A DNA stretch of 64,000 bases from Proteiniclasticum ruminis (GTDB lineage: Bacteria; Bacillota; Clostridia; Clostridiales; Clostridiaceae), in assembly GCF_900115135.1 (NCBI RefSeq), contig NZ_FOVK01000001.1, positions 620,001 to 684,000 of the forward strand, written 5' to 3'. Positions 55,239-63,793 of this stretch are shown piece after piece. The translations under genes were made by a program, and so were the position numbers. The notes under the pieces are model-generated. The model saw only the letters and a list, made by a program, of their open reading frames with translations. It had not been told where the DNA came from and ran no database searches. The number at the start of each line of letters is the position of its first letter. The first letter of the stretch is position 1.

Positions 55239-55568
55239 CTATTTTGTTTCTTCATCATAATCAACATCAACCACTTTGTGGTCTTGTTTAAAAAATGTAT
55301 CATCATGGACACTTTTGACCTGAGTCACTGGAGGTTCTTCCTCCTTTACCGTTGCTTCTGAATAACTCCGATAATAATTCTCTTCTTTTCGTTTATAGCT
55401 CTCTCCAGTGGTTCCAGAGAAAAGCGGACGTATAAGCCGCCTATAGATATACCAAATACCAAACCCCAACAGTATGTAAGGCAACAAGGTAATGGCAAAA
55501 GATATTACAAAGAAAATTATCACAATGCTTATCAGAAACCCTACTAAACTCTGTCCTCTCATTTTCAT
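55239..55568 (-). CDS. Small membrane protein of unknown function
   Basis: A 109-aa protein that I do not recognise. Residues 8-45 are strongly hydrophobic, probably one long or two short membrane helices. They are followed by a basic stretch (YRRLIRPLF) and a long polar, acidic C-terminal tail rich in Glu, Lys, Tyr and Asp (about 53-109) likely to be cytoplasmic. Two ATGs (55568, 55562) compete for an AGGGAG site. It lies 70 bases after psuG, on the same strand and without a terminator between, so it may be carried on the psuK-psuG transcript. Confidence 0.75.
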   Translation of the reverse strand: MKMRGQSLVGFLISIVIIFFVISFAITLLPYILLGFGIWYIYRRLIRPLFSGTTGESYKRKEENYYRSYSEATVKEEEPPVTQVKSVHDDTFFKQDHKVVDVDYDEETK

Positions 55569-55638
55569 CTTCTCCCTCAGTTTTCTTGAACTATGTCCTC
55601 ATTCTAACGGAAGAAGATTAAATGAGCATTAAAGGTCC

Positions 55639-56550
55639 TTACAGTTTAGAATACGCTACAGCAACTTTTGCAGCAACTTCTGCATTGTTGAATACCAACT
55701 GGATATTTGATTCAAGAGAATCTCCTCCAGTTATTTCCTTTATTTTTGCAAGAAGGAATGGGGTTGTCTCTTTACCTTTAATCCCTTTCTCATTCGCTTC
55801 AACGACTGCATCTTCAATGACCTTTGTGATGAAAGCCTCGTCCATGGAGTAGTTTTCCGGAATCGGATTTGCAATGAGTGCTCCTCCATGAAGCCCAAGT
55901 GACCATTTGGTTTTCAGAACTGATGCCATCTCTTCTGGTGTGTCAATTCGATAGTCCACTGGGAAACCGCTCTTTCTGGTATAAAAAGCTGGAAGCTCTT
56001 TTGTGCCATAACCAAATACAGGCACACCTTTGGTTTCAAGATATTCAAGTGTTAATCCGATATCGAGGATGGATTTTGCACCAGCACATACTACAGCAAC
56101 GTCAGTAGCCGCCAGCTCTTCTAAATCCGCGGAAATGTCCATGGTTGTTTCAGCGCCTCTATGTACACCACCGATACCACCTGTAGCGAAAATCTTGATC
56201 CCCGCCATATCGGCAATGATCATTGTGGAAGCAACTGTGGTCGCACCATCTTTCTTCATAGAAACAATGTAAGGGATATCCCTTCTGGAGACCTTTGCAA
56301 CATCAGGAGCTTTCCCCATATAATCGATCTCTTCTTTTGTAAGCCCTGCTTTCAGAACGCCACCAATAATACCGATGGTTGCAGGTATTGCTCCGTTTTC
56401 TCTGATGATTTCTTCCACTCGAAGGGCAGTTTCAACATTTTTGGGATATGGCATACCATGAGATATAATCGTGGACTCCAATGCCACCACTGGCTTTCCG
56501 TTTTCTAACGCTTCCTTTACTTCCTGGCTTGTAACTACATACTGATTCAT
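55639..56550 (-). CDS. psuG: Pseudouridine-5'-phosphate glycosidase
   Basis: Cleaves the C-C glycosidic bond of pseudouridine 5'-phosphate to uracil and ribose 5-phosphate, 303 aa. Family marks are [16 protein letters not shown], the [13 protein letters not shown] segment, [12 protein letters not shown] and the [11 protein letters not shown] stretch. It overlaps psuK by four bases (ATGA) and has GGAGGAAATGAA before the ATG. With PsuK it recycles pseudouridine from RNA breakdown. Confidence 0.96.
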   Translation of the reverse strand: MNQYVVTSQEVKEALENGKPVVALESTIISHGMPYPKNVETALRVEEIIRENGAIPATIGIIGGVLKAGLTKEEIDYMGKAPDVAKVSRRDIPYIVSMKKDGATTVASTMIIADMAGIKIFATGGIGGVHRGAETTMDISADLEELAATDVAVVCAGAKSILDIGLTLEYLETKGVPVFGYGTKELPAFYTRKSGFPVDYRIDTPEEMASVLKTKWSLGLHGGALIANPIPENYSMDEAFITKVIEDAVVEANEKGIKGKETTPFLLAKIKEITGGDSLESNIQLVFNNAEVAAKVAVAYSKL

Positions 56551-57653
56551 TTCATTTCCTCCACTTTTTTCATTATTTTTCTGATTTCACTTTCGGACAG
56601 GTCCGGATTAATGGTTTCATAAGCATTCATTGCCATGACGGATGCTCCAATGGCGAATCTCACCTTATCCTTGATTGGAAAACCATGGAGCTCTGAGTAC
56701 ACTAAAGCTGCCTGAAATGCATCTCCAGCTCCCGTGGCATTCTTCGGTGTCATCTTTGGTGCTTTCATCATCCCGTTCTTTAGACCATCGCTATAAAAAA
56801 CCCCTTCTGGTCCCAGTGTGATAAAAACATTCTTAACCCCTTCAGAATGGAAAAACCCGCAGGCCTTCTCCAAGTCATGGTAATCTTGGATAGCGATGCC
56901 TGATAGAGCTTCTGCTTCCAGCCTGTTTGGTTTTATGGTATGGAATGCCCCAATGACACTCTTTGCTCGCAATGCTTTTGTATGGGATACGGTATCCAAA
57001 AACAGATCGTTCTCCTTGAATAAATCTACCCCATATCGGAAGATCTCCTCTTCCAAGTTCGTATCAAATACGATCACCTGACTTTTAAGAATCACTTGTT
57101 TAGAATCCTCCAGATATTTTCTGTCCAGCTTCTTGAAAATATTCATCGAAGCAATGGCCAGATCCATATCATTTTCATGGTCAAGAATGGCCAGATACGT
57201 ACCAGTACCTTCCTCCTGCACTCTCTTCACATGGCTCATATCGATCCCTATTTTTTCTGATTCTTTGATGATCTGATCTCCATAGATGTCTTCACCAACG
57301 ACAGTGAACATTTTGGTATGTGTACCTAGTCTTGCAAGATTCTCTGCTATATTTCTGCCTACGCCGCCCAGGGAGACTTTTACGCCACCCGGATTAGAAT
57401 CCTGACGTTTCAGTTCATGAAATGGATAACCAACAATATCCATGTTGGCACCACCTATGACTGACACGTGATCTCTCTCATCAACCACATAGCCTCGACC
57501 TCTTATGATACCTTTTCTCGTGAGATTGGTGATATGGACAGCTACGGAGGACCTTGTGATTTGCAGTGCTTCCGCAATTTCTTGCTGTGATACAAACGGA
57601 TTCTTCTTGATGATTTCAATAATCTCGAATTCTCTCTGTGTAATTTTGATCAC
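56547..57653 (-). CDS. psuK: Pseudouridine kinase with N-terminal winged-helix domain
   Basis: PfkB-family kinase that phosphorylates pseudouridine, here 368 aa because an N-terminal winged-helix DNA-binding domain (about 1-62) is fused to it. The kinase domain shows [31 protein letters not shown] and the GAGDAF signature with the catalytic Asp near residue 314. The only standard start is GTG 57653, but the AGGGG ribosome site overlaps it. Homologues begin at the residue encoded by ATT 57644, which has good spacing. A twin repeat and strong promoter upstream suggest self-regulation by the fused domain. Confidence 0.92.
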   Translation of the reverse strand: MIKITQREFEIIEIIKKNPFVSQQEIAEALQITRSSVAVHITNLTRKGIIRGRGYVVDERDHVSVIGGANMDIVGYPFHELKRQDSNPGGVKVSLGGVGRNIAENLARLGTHTKMFTVVGEDIYGDQIIKESEKIGIDMSHVKRVQEEGTGTYLAILDHENDMDLAIASMNIFKKLDRKYLEDSKQVILKSQVIVFDTNLEEEIFRYGVDLFKENDLFLDTVSHTKALRAKSVIGAFHTIKPNRLEAEALSGIAIQDYHDLEKACGFFHSEGVKNVFITLGPEGVFYSDGLKNGMMKAPKMTPKNATGAGDAFQAALVYSELHGFPIKDKVRFAIGASVMAMNAYETINPDLSESEIRKIMKKVEEMK

Positions 57654-57658
57654 CCCTA

Positions 57659-57692
57659 AATAAGCTAATGCTTAATTAATAAGCTTATGCTT
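57659..57692 (-). promoter_or_regulatory. Twin operator upstream of psuK
   Basis: Two 15-base direct repeats on the minus strand (57678-57692 and 57659-57673) differ at one base and start 19 bases apart. Each holds the inverted repeat AAGC-N4-GCTT. They lie immediately downstream of the -10 box, so they are a likely binding site for the winged-helix part of PsuK. Confidence 0.6.
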
Positions 57693-57694
57693 GT

Positions 57695-57723
57695 ATTATA
57701 ATGTAAGATCATACCAGAATCAA
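57695..57723 (-). promoter_or_regulatory. Sigma-A promoter of psuK-psuG
   Basis: TTGATT (57718-57723), 17 bases, TATAAT (57695-57700) on the minus strand. The predicted start falls inside the first operator repeat. Confidence 0.7.
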
Positions 57724-57740
57724 GAGTTTCCATAAAAAAT

Positions 57741-57760
57741 AACCGCAGAAAACTGCGGTT
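57741..57760 (-). terminator. Intrinsic terminator after the zinc-ribbon gene
   Basis: Eight-base GC-rich perfect stem with a TTTT loop, followed by ATTTTTTAT on the minus strand. The stem starts at the last base of the stop codon. Confidence 0.88.
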
Positions 57761-58572
57761 TATCGTTTAATATCTACAAGGAGCCTCTTATACTCCTCGT
57801 GTAACTCTATCAGGTTGTCTTTCGTTTCAGATGTGATATCTCCCGAAATCATTTGAGCAATTGAATTCTCAACATTCTTCAGCACTCCTAATGTCTCATA
57901 CTTTGCCAAATAGGTTTCAGGAGGCAATGCAAGCTCTTCCACCAGGACATTTAGTGTGGCGCTTCGTTCTTTAAGGTCATATACATCAGACACATCCAGG
58001 ACTTTATTCACTATCCCATTGAAAACATCTCCTAGTCCCAGACCTTTCATGAATCTGTTGACACGAAGCGTCGTCAGGTGCGCGATATTCTCTTCTATGA
58101 GCTTGCTCTGATTTTCATAGCTTTCCACAACTGTATTAAACTTCTCCCGATAGTTCTCCAACTGTTTCAGCTCTTCAGCCAAGGCTTGCTGCTGCTTTTC
58201 TATCTCCGCTTGAGCGATACGTTCTTGTTGGGTATCCACAGCAATTTTTACTGCATTATACGCTACAAACACAAACAAAGCCAGCAGAATAACCAATGTC
58301 ATGCGCATTATGATGGACTTTTTAGGCTTATTGAGTTCATGATCTGGATCATAGATCCCATCCTCGTCCGGTCTTTTTCTTAGTTCATTAAACGGACGGC
58401 TTTCATCTTTTACAAACTGCGGATTGTGATCTTGTGTCCGAGAACTTATGAACTTTTGATGATCCGAGCTATATCCGCCCAGAGTAACTTTTTTACCAGT
58501 TAAAGGAGAACCACACTGGTTACAGTACTTGCTTCCTTCAACATTGCCATGTCCACAAATCGAACACTTCAA
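57760..58572 (-). CDS. Zinc-ribbon, single-helix membrane protein with coiled coil
   Basis: A 270-aa protein of unknown function. An N-terminal zinc ribbon has C3, C6, C17 and C20. A charged linker (22-84), one transmembrane helix (about 87-110) and a long coiled coil rich in Gln, Glu and Leu (about 114-165) follow, then a helical extracytoplasmic domain. The ribbon is probably cytoplasmic. TTG start with AGGTGA six bases upstream. It is monocistronic by its terminator. It resembles no enzyme; envelope sensing or scaffolding is only a guess. Confidence 0.8.
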   Translation of the reverse strand: MKCSICGHGNVEGSKYCNQCGSPLTGKKVTLGGYSSDHQKFISSRTQDHNPQFVKDESRPFNELRKRPDEDGIYDPDHELNKPKKSIIMRMTLVILLALFVFVAYNAVKIAVDTQQERIAQAEIEKQQQALAEELKQLENYREKFNTVVESYENQSKLIEENIAHLTTLRVNRFMKGLGLGDVFNGIVNKVLDVSDVYDLKERSATLNVLVEELALPPETYLAKYETLGVLKNVENSIAQMISGDITSETKDNLIELHEEYKRLLVDIKR

Positions 58573-58695
58573 AATCCATCACCTACTTTATTATTACTTC
58601 CACTATACACCAGTGACATTATACGATTCTTTGTAAAGCATAAACTTTTCCTTAAAAGTGAATCTGTCTGAAGCAAAACATCTTGCAATGAAAAA

Positions 58696-58719
58696 GACCA
58701 GATATCACAATATCTGATC
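58696..58719 (-). terminator. Intrinsic terminator after the ZIP transporter gene
   Basis: Ten-base stem with one G-U pair and a four-base loop, followed by CTTTTTC on the minus strand, 15 bases past the stop. Confidence 0.8.
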
Positions 58720-58733
58720 CATTCTTTCTTGTA

Positions 58734-59546
58734 TTATCCAAGTGCAACATCCAGGATCATCATGATGGTAAAACCTACCATGACCCCCATGGTTGCATAG
58801 TCCGAGTTATTGTTTGACTGCGCCTCAGGTATCAATTCTTCCACAACCACATAAATCATTGCACCAGCCGCAAAGCACAGGGCAAACGGTAGAATACTTC
58901 TCATGCTTAGAACAAGCAGAGCACCCAAAACACCTGCAATGGGCTCAACGATTCCAGAAGCCTGACCATAAAGAAATGCTTTTGATCTGCTCATCCCTTC
59001 ACGCCTGAGTGGAATGGAAACGGCTGCCCCTTCAGGAAAATTCTGAAGCCCGATACCAATGGCAAGGGCAATGGCTCCCATGAGGCTCGAGGATTCAATT
59101 CCGGCTGCTACAGCCCCAAAAGCCACCCCCACTGCCAGCCCTTCTGGAATATTGTGGAGAGTTATGGCTAGAACCAGCAAAACACTTCTCTGCCAGGATG
59201 TTTTAGGACCTTCCTTCACTTTGGGACCTAATCCAAGATGCATATGAGGAAGAGTCTTATCTACTATAAATAGAAACAGCCCGCCTGACATGAATCCCAT
59301 GGCCGCCATAAGCCATGGATTGAATCCCATTTCTTCAGCCAGGTCAATGCCCGGACTAATCAGAGACCAGAAACTTGCAGCAATCATTACACCTGCGGCA
59401 AACCCCAACATCGTATCAAACACTTTTTTATGAATGGTTTTAAAGAAGAAAACCAGCGCTGATCCCAAGGCTGTAACTCCCCATGTAAACAACGTGGCAT
59501 ATAAGGCCTGAATGGTGGGATCGAAACGTTCAAAGAATGCAACCAT
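58734..59546 (-). CDS. ZIP-family divalent metal transporter
   Basis: A 270-aa membrane protein with about eight helices, of the ZIP family (GufA/ZupT-like), importing zinc or other divalent metals. The two metal-site helices carry HNIPEG (131-136) and QNFPEG (168-173). The cytoplasmic loop between helices 3 and 4 holds the histidine pair HMH (101-103). GAGGTGAG precedes the ATG. It lies 31 bases after yebC and may share its transcript; no metal-responsive operator is visible. Confidence 0.92.
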   Translation of the reverse strand: MVAFFERFDPTIQALYATLFTWGVTALGSALVFFFKTIHKKVFDTMLGFAAGVMIAASFWSLISPGIDLAEEMGFNPWLMAAMGFMSGGLFLFIVDKTLPHMHLGLGPKVKEGPKTSWQRSVLLVLAITLHNIPEGLAVGVAFGAVAAGIESSSLMGAIALAIGIGLQNFPEGAAVSIPLRREGMSRSKAFLYGQASGIVEPIAGVLGALLVLSMRSILPFALCFAAGAMIYVVVEELIPEAQSNNNSDYATMGVMVGFTIMMILDVALG

Positions 59547-59577
59547 AGGCTCACCTCAACTTCCAGATAGTATGTGT

Positions 59578-60315
59578 TTATCCTTCGAAATCTTCATGGA
59601 ACTCTGCATTATGATAAACATTATCCACATCTTCATCTTCCAGCAGCTTATCCACTAATTTTTGGAACAGGATGGATGTTTCTATATCCAATGACGTAGT
59701 CACGTTGGGAATCATAGTCACTTCACCTTCGAGGATTTCAATTCCTGCTTCTGAAATCGCTGCTTTTACAGCATCAAATGCTTCAGGCTCCGTAATGATT
59801 TCTAGAACCTCCTCTTCGGAAGTCATATCCTCAGCCCCACTTTCCAGCGCAAGCATCATGATTTCTTCTTCATCCAATTCTTCCGTCTTCTCGATGACAA
59901 TCTGGCCCTTCTTATTGAACATAAACATAACTGAACCGGAAGTCCCTAGATTCCCACCGAACTTATCAAAGATATGTCTTACATTTCCTGCTGTTCTGTT
60001 CTTATTGTCCGTATAAGCTTCCACAATCACTGCTACGCCATTGGGGCCATATCCTTCATAAACCATGTCTTCGTAATTCGCGCTGTTTACATCGCCCGCA
60101 GCTTTCTTCAGCAATCTTGTGATGTTATCATTTGGCATGTTGGCTGCTTTCGCCTTCAGTATCACATCCCGCAGCTTTGCGTTGGTTTCTGGATTTGTTC
60201 CATCCTTCGCTGCCATCATCAGCTCCTTGCCGATTTTAGTAAAAATCTTTCCTCTTTTGGCATCTACCTTGCTTTTTTTCGCTTGAATATTATGCCACTT
60301 AGAATGTCCTGACAT
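59578..60315 (-). CDS. yebC: YebC/PmpR-family protein
   Basis: A 245-aa YebC-family protein. Members were long called transcriptional regulators; more recent work links some to translation of proline stretches. [11 protein letters not shown] at the start, [12 protein letters not shown] and the [14 protein letters not shown] block are diagnostic. ATG 60315 starts the universal MSGHSKW; a GTG lies nine bases earlier. GGAGGGTGA is upstream. It has its own promoter inside the end of yigZ. Confidence 0.96.
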   Translation of the reverse strand: MSGHSKWHNIQAKKSKVDAKRGKIFTKIGKELMMAAKDGTNPETNAKLRDVILKAKAANMPNDNITRLLKKAAGDVNSANYEDMVYEGYGPNGVAVIVEAYTDNKNRTAGNVRHIFDKFGGNLGTSGSVMFMFNKKGQIVIEKTEELDEEEIMMLALESGAEDMTSEEEVLEIITEPEAFDAVKAAISEAGIEILEGEVTMIPNVTTSLDIETSILFQKLVDKLLEDEDVDNVYHNAEFHEDFEG

Positions 60316-60347
60316 ATCAATCACCCTCCATTTTCTTACAATCCACT

Positions 60348-60376
60348 ATTATAGCACTCCTGCTAGCCTTCTTCAA
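60348..60376 (-). promoter_or_regulatory. Sigma-A promoter of yebC
   Basis: TTGAAG (60371-60376), 17 bases, TATAAT (60348-60353) on the minus strand, with an extended -10 TG. The -35 box lies in the last codons of yigZ. Confidence 0.65.
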
Positions 60377-61019
60377 ACTCTTTATAGAGCCGCTGCTCCA
60401 TCTTGTAGTATAAAGACGCATCTGAAACGGAGATTCTTGCATGGCTGGATGTAAGGTTGACTATATCGCTTTTTAGTATAGGCAGCACAGTTTCTTCAAT
60501 GTAGATCTTCAGTGTAACCTCTGATGTGTACACAATCTCTTCTGTCTCAATCTGCTGCTCCCTCAAATAGTATTGAACCTTCCCTAAAAGATCATATTCA
60601 ATGTGCAGGTCCACTTCAAAACCTATAACCCTCTCCACAATACCAGAAGCTTTTACAGCATCCGATGCTCCTTTCACATAAGCTCTAGTTAAGCCGCCAG
60701 CTCCAAGGAGAATCCCGCCAAAGTATCTTGTGACAACAACGCACACATTTCTTAAGTCATTTTTCTTAAGAACCTCGAGTATGGGAATCCCCCCCGTACC
60801 TTGCGGTTCACCATCATCGCTGTATCTTTGAACATTCATGTTCTCGCCAATGGTGTAGGCATACACATGGTGCCTCGCATCTTTATACTTCGCTTTGATC
60901 TCATCAATAAAAGCTCTTGCCTCCTCTTCTGAGAAAACCCGTTTACAAGCTCCTATAAAAGTAGATTTCTTTTCTACAAATTCTGACTCTGATTTTCGTA
61001 AAACCGTTTTATATCCCAT
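60363..61019 (-). CDS. yigZ: YigZ/IMPACT-family protein
   Basis: A 218-aa protein with an N-terminal IMPACT (UPF0029) domain showing KSTFIGACKRV, HHVYAY, the SDDGEPQGTGG motif and TRYFGGILLGAGGLTRAY, and a C-terminal DUF1949 ferredoxin-like domain (about 140-205). The family is widespread and related to eukaryotic Impact, a regulator of Gcn2; the bacterial function is unsettled. Its start overlaps the nucleotidyltransferase stop by one base (TAATG). Confidence 0.94.
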   Translation of the reverse strand: MGYKTVLRKSESEFVEKKSTFIGACKRVFSEEEARAFIDEIKAKYKDARHHVYAYTIGENMNVQRYSDDGEPQGTGGIPILEVLKKNDLRNVCVVVTRYFGGILLGAGGLTRAYVKGASDAVKASGIVERVIGFEVDLHIEYDLLGKVQYYLREQQIETEEIVYTSEVTLKIYIEETVLPILKSDIVNLTSSHARISVSDASLYYKMEQRLYKEFEEG

Positions 61020-61912
61020 TACAGCCAGTACACGTTCTCCTTTATAAGTTCTTTTCCAGAAGGTGTCTTCACTTCTCTGAAGTCTCTTTTTAAAAGATTC
61101 TTGTGATGAAGAAGGTTCAGAATGCCTTCCATCTGAATATCGAAGTTCTGGAACAGATGGTCTGCAATGATCTCCCTCGCGCTCATTGGTTGCGATTTTT
61201 CTCTGAAGTACTGAAGAATCACTTCGGAAGCTTCTGTAATTTCCTGATCTATGGTCTGTTTCAGGTACTTGTTCACCTGTCTTATTTTTATCTCCAGATT
61301 TTCGCCGGAAACCAGGTACTGGTACTTTTCCTGATAGCCTGGATCAAGGCCTGCAGCCATCCCTATGGTGTCTTTGGAGATCATATATCCTCTGGAGTTG
61401 ACATAAACAGAAGCGTAGAGCTCCATGGACTCCAGGACGGAATTGTATGCGCCATAATAGTTTCTGTTATGAAGAAACTTATCTGTCGCATCTATGCTTT
61501 TAATGAGTTTTCCCAAGTAAGACAGTGTCCATTTTCTTCTGTCCATTTCAGGATAAAATCTGCATTGGTTATAATGCTCTGTAATATCACTGTCTTTCGA
61601 GAAAACAAGCTTGGAAGAGGAAAAAATTCTATGAATATAACTTCCCTTCACCTCAAGCCCTTTTAAAGTCATGAACTCTTTCTTGCTCATCACCTTAAAA
61701 TGCACCGGTACCCCATGTTCCATTGAATAGACATTTTCGACGCCCTCTTCTTCACCATCATAAATCACAAAGAAATCAATATCTGAGTTTTCCCAAAGAT
61801 CTCCATTGACAATACTGCCAAAAACAAAAGCTGCCAGAATATCTCGTGTATCGCTCATACTCTTGGTTACTTCATGATAAACTCTCTGATATTCAATGAT
61901 TAGATTCTTCAT
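61019..61912 (-). CDS. Nucleotidyltransferase-domain protein
   Basis: A 297-aa protein with an N-terminal minimal nucleotidyltransferase domain: FGSIVNGDLW (31-40) followed by SDIDFFVI with the metal pair D44 and D46. A helical region (about 110-230) with YYGAYNSVLESMELYASVYV resembles the substrate-binding helices of kanamycin-type nucleotidyltransferases. The C-terminus may be a small winged-helix-like piece. Substrate unknown. ATG 61912 lies after AAGGAGGAG and overlaps hflX by 20 bases. Coupling on both sides to hflX and yigZ suggests a stable operon. Confidence 0.84.
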   Translation of the reverse strand: MKNLIIEYQRVYHEVTKSMSDTRDILAAFVFGSIVNGDLWENSDIDFFVIYDGEEEGVENVYSMEHGVPVHFKVMSKKEFMTLKGLEVKGSYIHRIFSSSKLVFSKDSDITEHYNQCRFYPEMDRRKWTLSYLGKLIKSIDATDKFLHNRNYYGAYNSVLESMELYASVYVNSRGYMISKDTIGMAAGLDPGYQEKYQYLVSGENLEIKIRQVNKYLKQTIDQEITEASEVILQYFREKSQPMSAREIIADHLFQNFDIQMEGILNLLHHKNLLKRDFREVKTPSGKELIKENVYWL

Positions 61913-63701
61913 GGTCTCCTCCTTCAATGATAAAGGGTTCAAATTTCACAAAGTCCTTTTTCAGAATCTTGGCTTTGATCTTCGTTCCCAGTTCCTCATA
62001 GGATTCCTGAAGCAGCACACCACTCTCGTGTACAGATGAAATGAGTTTCTGCTGGTCATATGGTATGAGCGCTTCTATTTCCAGCAAATGATCTGGAAGA
62101 ACTTCATTAAACAGCTCCATCAGTTCTTTCAGATTCGTTCCATTTTTTGCAGATATCTCAATGATAGGATACTTCCCATGGTATAGTTCTTCCACCTGCT
62201 CCGTGACATAACTCTTCCCTTTATCAATTTTATTGATGGCAATGATCTTTCTAGTTTCACCAGCACCAATTTCATTGAGCACTTCATCCACTGCAACTGC
62301 TTGTTTCAGACAGTCATCCACTGACCCGTCAATCACATGAACCAAGAGATCGGAATAGATTACTTCTTCCAGTGTGGATTTAAATGCTTCCACAAGATCA
62401 TGGGGAAGCTTTCTGACAAATCCTACCGTATCCGTTAACGTCACCACTCTATTATTTTCAAGACTTAATGCTCTTGTAGTTGTATCCAGTGTCGCAAAGA
62501 GCATATCCTTTTCCAAAACCTTTTCTTTCACCACCGCATCTTTTGACGCAATATCAGCCAAAGCATTTCTGAGCGTGGATTTACCTGAATTGGTATACCC
62601 CACTAGAGAGATTCTTGGAATCTCATTCTGATTTCGGTTTTCTCTCTGGACGCCTCTAATGGCCACAACTTTTTTCAGTTCGTTTCTTAGATCATTCACT
62701 CTCTCTCGGATCTTCCGACGGTCAATCTCCAGTTTCTGTTCACCAGGTCCTCTCGTTCCAATGCCTCCACCTGTTCTGGACATAACCGTACCAAGACCAA
62801 TAAGTCTCGACATTCTATATTTCAACTGAGCTAGTTCCACCTGAAGCTTCGCTTCTTTACTTCTGGCTCTTTTCGCAAATATCTCAAGAATCAACGTCGT
62901 TCGGTCAATGACTTTCACCCCAAGCTCATCCTCAAGGTTTCTGATCTGACTGCCTGACAGTTCATCATCAGCGATGACCATATTGCTTCTTGAAAGCTGC
63001 AGTGCATCTCTGATTTCAGACACTTTACCCTTGCCGACATAATAAGCATTATCCTGGGTTGCTCTCTTCTGATACAGGAGTTCTCCTACAGAAACCTCTG
63101 CAGCTTTTGCCAGTTCCCGAAGCTCATATAGACTTTCTTCCGAATCTAGCCCGATAAGGACTGCCCGCTCTTCTTCCTCTTCCAAATCTTCCGCATCCAG
63201 AAGAAGACCCTCATTAAAGAGGATCCGATCAATGATATTGAATCTTTGGGCTTCCTCTACACTGAGGGGTTTTGTGGCTTCCACATGAATTCTCTGATTC
63301 TCTACTGTAAGAAAGCCCATGACCACTTCTGGTGCTTCCTTGACGCCTATGGCAACTATTGCATCCAGTTTCATTTTTACCAGTGCTGAAATATCCAGTG
63401 CTGAAAGATTCGGATTGCCGTTGGGATGTGTATGAACGACCCTTACTCTTGAGAGTTTGTTGTCCCTTAAGTCCACCAAAGGCATAGAAACAGTGCTGCT
63501 GTCACCTATGGTGACTTCCAGCACCTTTCCCTTACGGTCAATAAGCACACTGACTTCACGGTTGAGCTCTTCAGTGGCTTTCGTCATGATATGGATAATA
63601 TCATCATTCAAAAATGAGTATTTTTCTGTTTTTATATCAAAAATTGCTTCCAGTTCTTCTAGGATACGCTTCCGTACACCTTCAATATTTCCAGTAATCA
63701 C
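61893..63701 (-). CDS. hflX: GTPase HflX with N-terminal JAMM-like domain
   Basis: HflX splits or rescues stalled 70S ribosomes under stress. The core (about 178-602) has the HflX subdomain with YYVGKGKVSEI and RTGGGIGTRGPGE, then G1 GYTNSGKST, G3 DTVGFV and G4 NKID. The protein is 602 aa instead of about 420 because of an N-terminal region of about 175 residues. This region has HTHP (H90, H92), then S100 and D103 in the exact HxH-x7-S-x2-D spacing of a JAMM metal site, with a candidate Glu at 49. GTG start after GGAGGAAA. Confidence 0.93.
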   Translation of the reverse strand: MITGNIEGVRKRILEELEAIFDIKTEKYSFLNDDIIHIMTKATEELNREVSVLIDRKGKVLEVTIGDSSTVSMPLVDLRDNKLSRVRVVHTHPNGNPNLSALDISALVKMKLDAIVAIGVKEAPEVVMGFLTVENQRIHVEATKPLSVEEAQRFNIIDRILFNEGLLLDAEDLEEEEERAVLIGLDSEESLYELRELAKAAEVSVGELLYQKRATQDNAYYVGKGKVSEIRDALQLSRSNMVIADDELSGSQIRNLEDELGVKVIDRTTLILEIFAKRARSKEAKLQVELAQLKYRMSRLIGLGTVMSRTGGGIGTRGPGEQKLEIDRRKIRERVNDLRNELKKVVAIRGVQRENRNQNEIPRISLVGYTNSGKSTLRNALADIASKDAVVKEKVLEKDMLFATLDTTTRALSLENNRVVTLTDTVGFVRKLPHDLVEAFKSTLEEVIYSDLLVHVIDGSVDDCLKQAVAVDEVLNEIGAGETRKIIAINKIDKGKSYVTEQVEELYHGKYPIIEISAKNGTNLKELMELFNEVLPDHLLEIEALIPYDQQKLISSVHESGVLLQESYEELGTKIKAKILKKDFVKFEPFIIEGGDHEESNH

Positions 63702-63728
63702 AAGATTTCCTCCTTTTTTTCAAGGTTC

Positions 63729-63757
63729 TTGACATATTCACATCAATTATATATTAT
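63729..63757 (+). promoter_or_regulatory. Sigma-A promoter of hpt
   Basis: Perfect TTGACA (63729-63734), 17 bases, TATTAT (63752-63757), about 37 bases before the hpt ATG. Confidence 0.8.
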
Positions 63758-63774
63758 TTACTTTAATATGTACA
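63746..63774 (-). promoter_or_regulatory. Sigma-A promoter of hflX
   Basis: TGTACA (63769-63774), 17 bases, TATAAT (63746-63751) on the minus strand. It overlaps the divergent hpt promoter, so the two may compete. Confidence 0.55.
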
Positions 63775-63793
63775 CTTTGAAAGGAAACGGTGA

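Noticed and set aside
61103-61666. 187-codon open frame on the plus strand
   Set aside because: Antisense to the nucleotidyltransferase gene and without coding features of its own.
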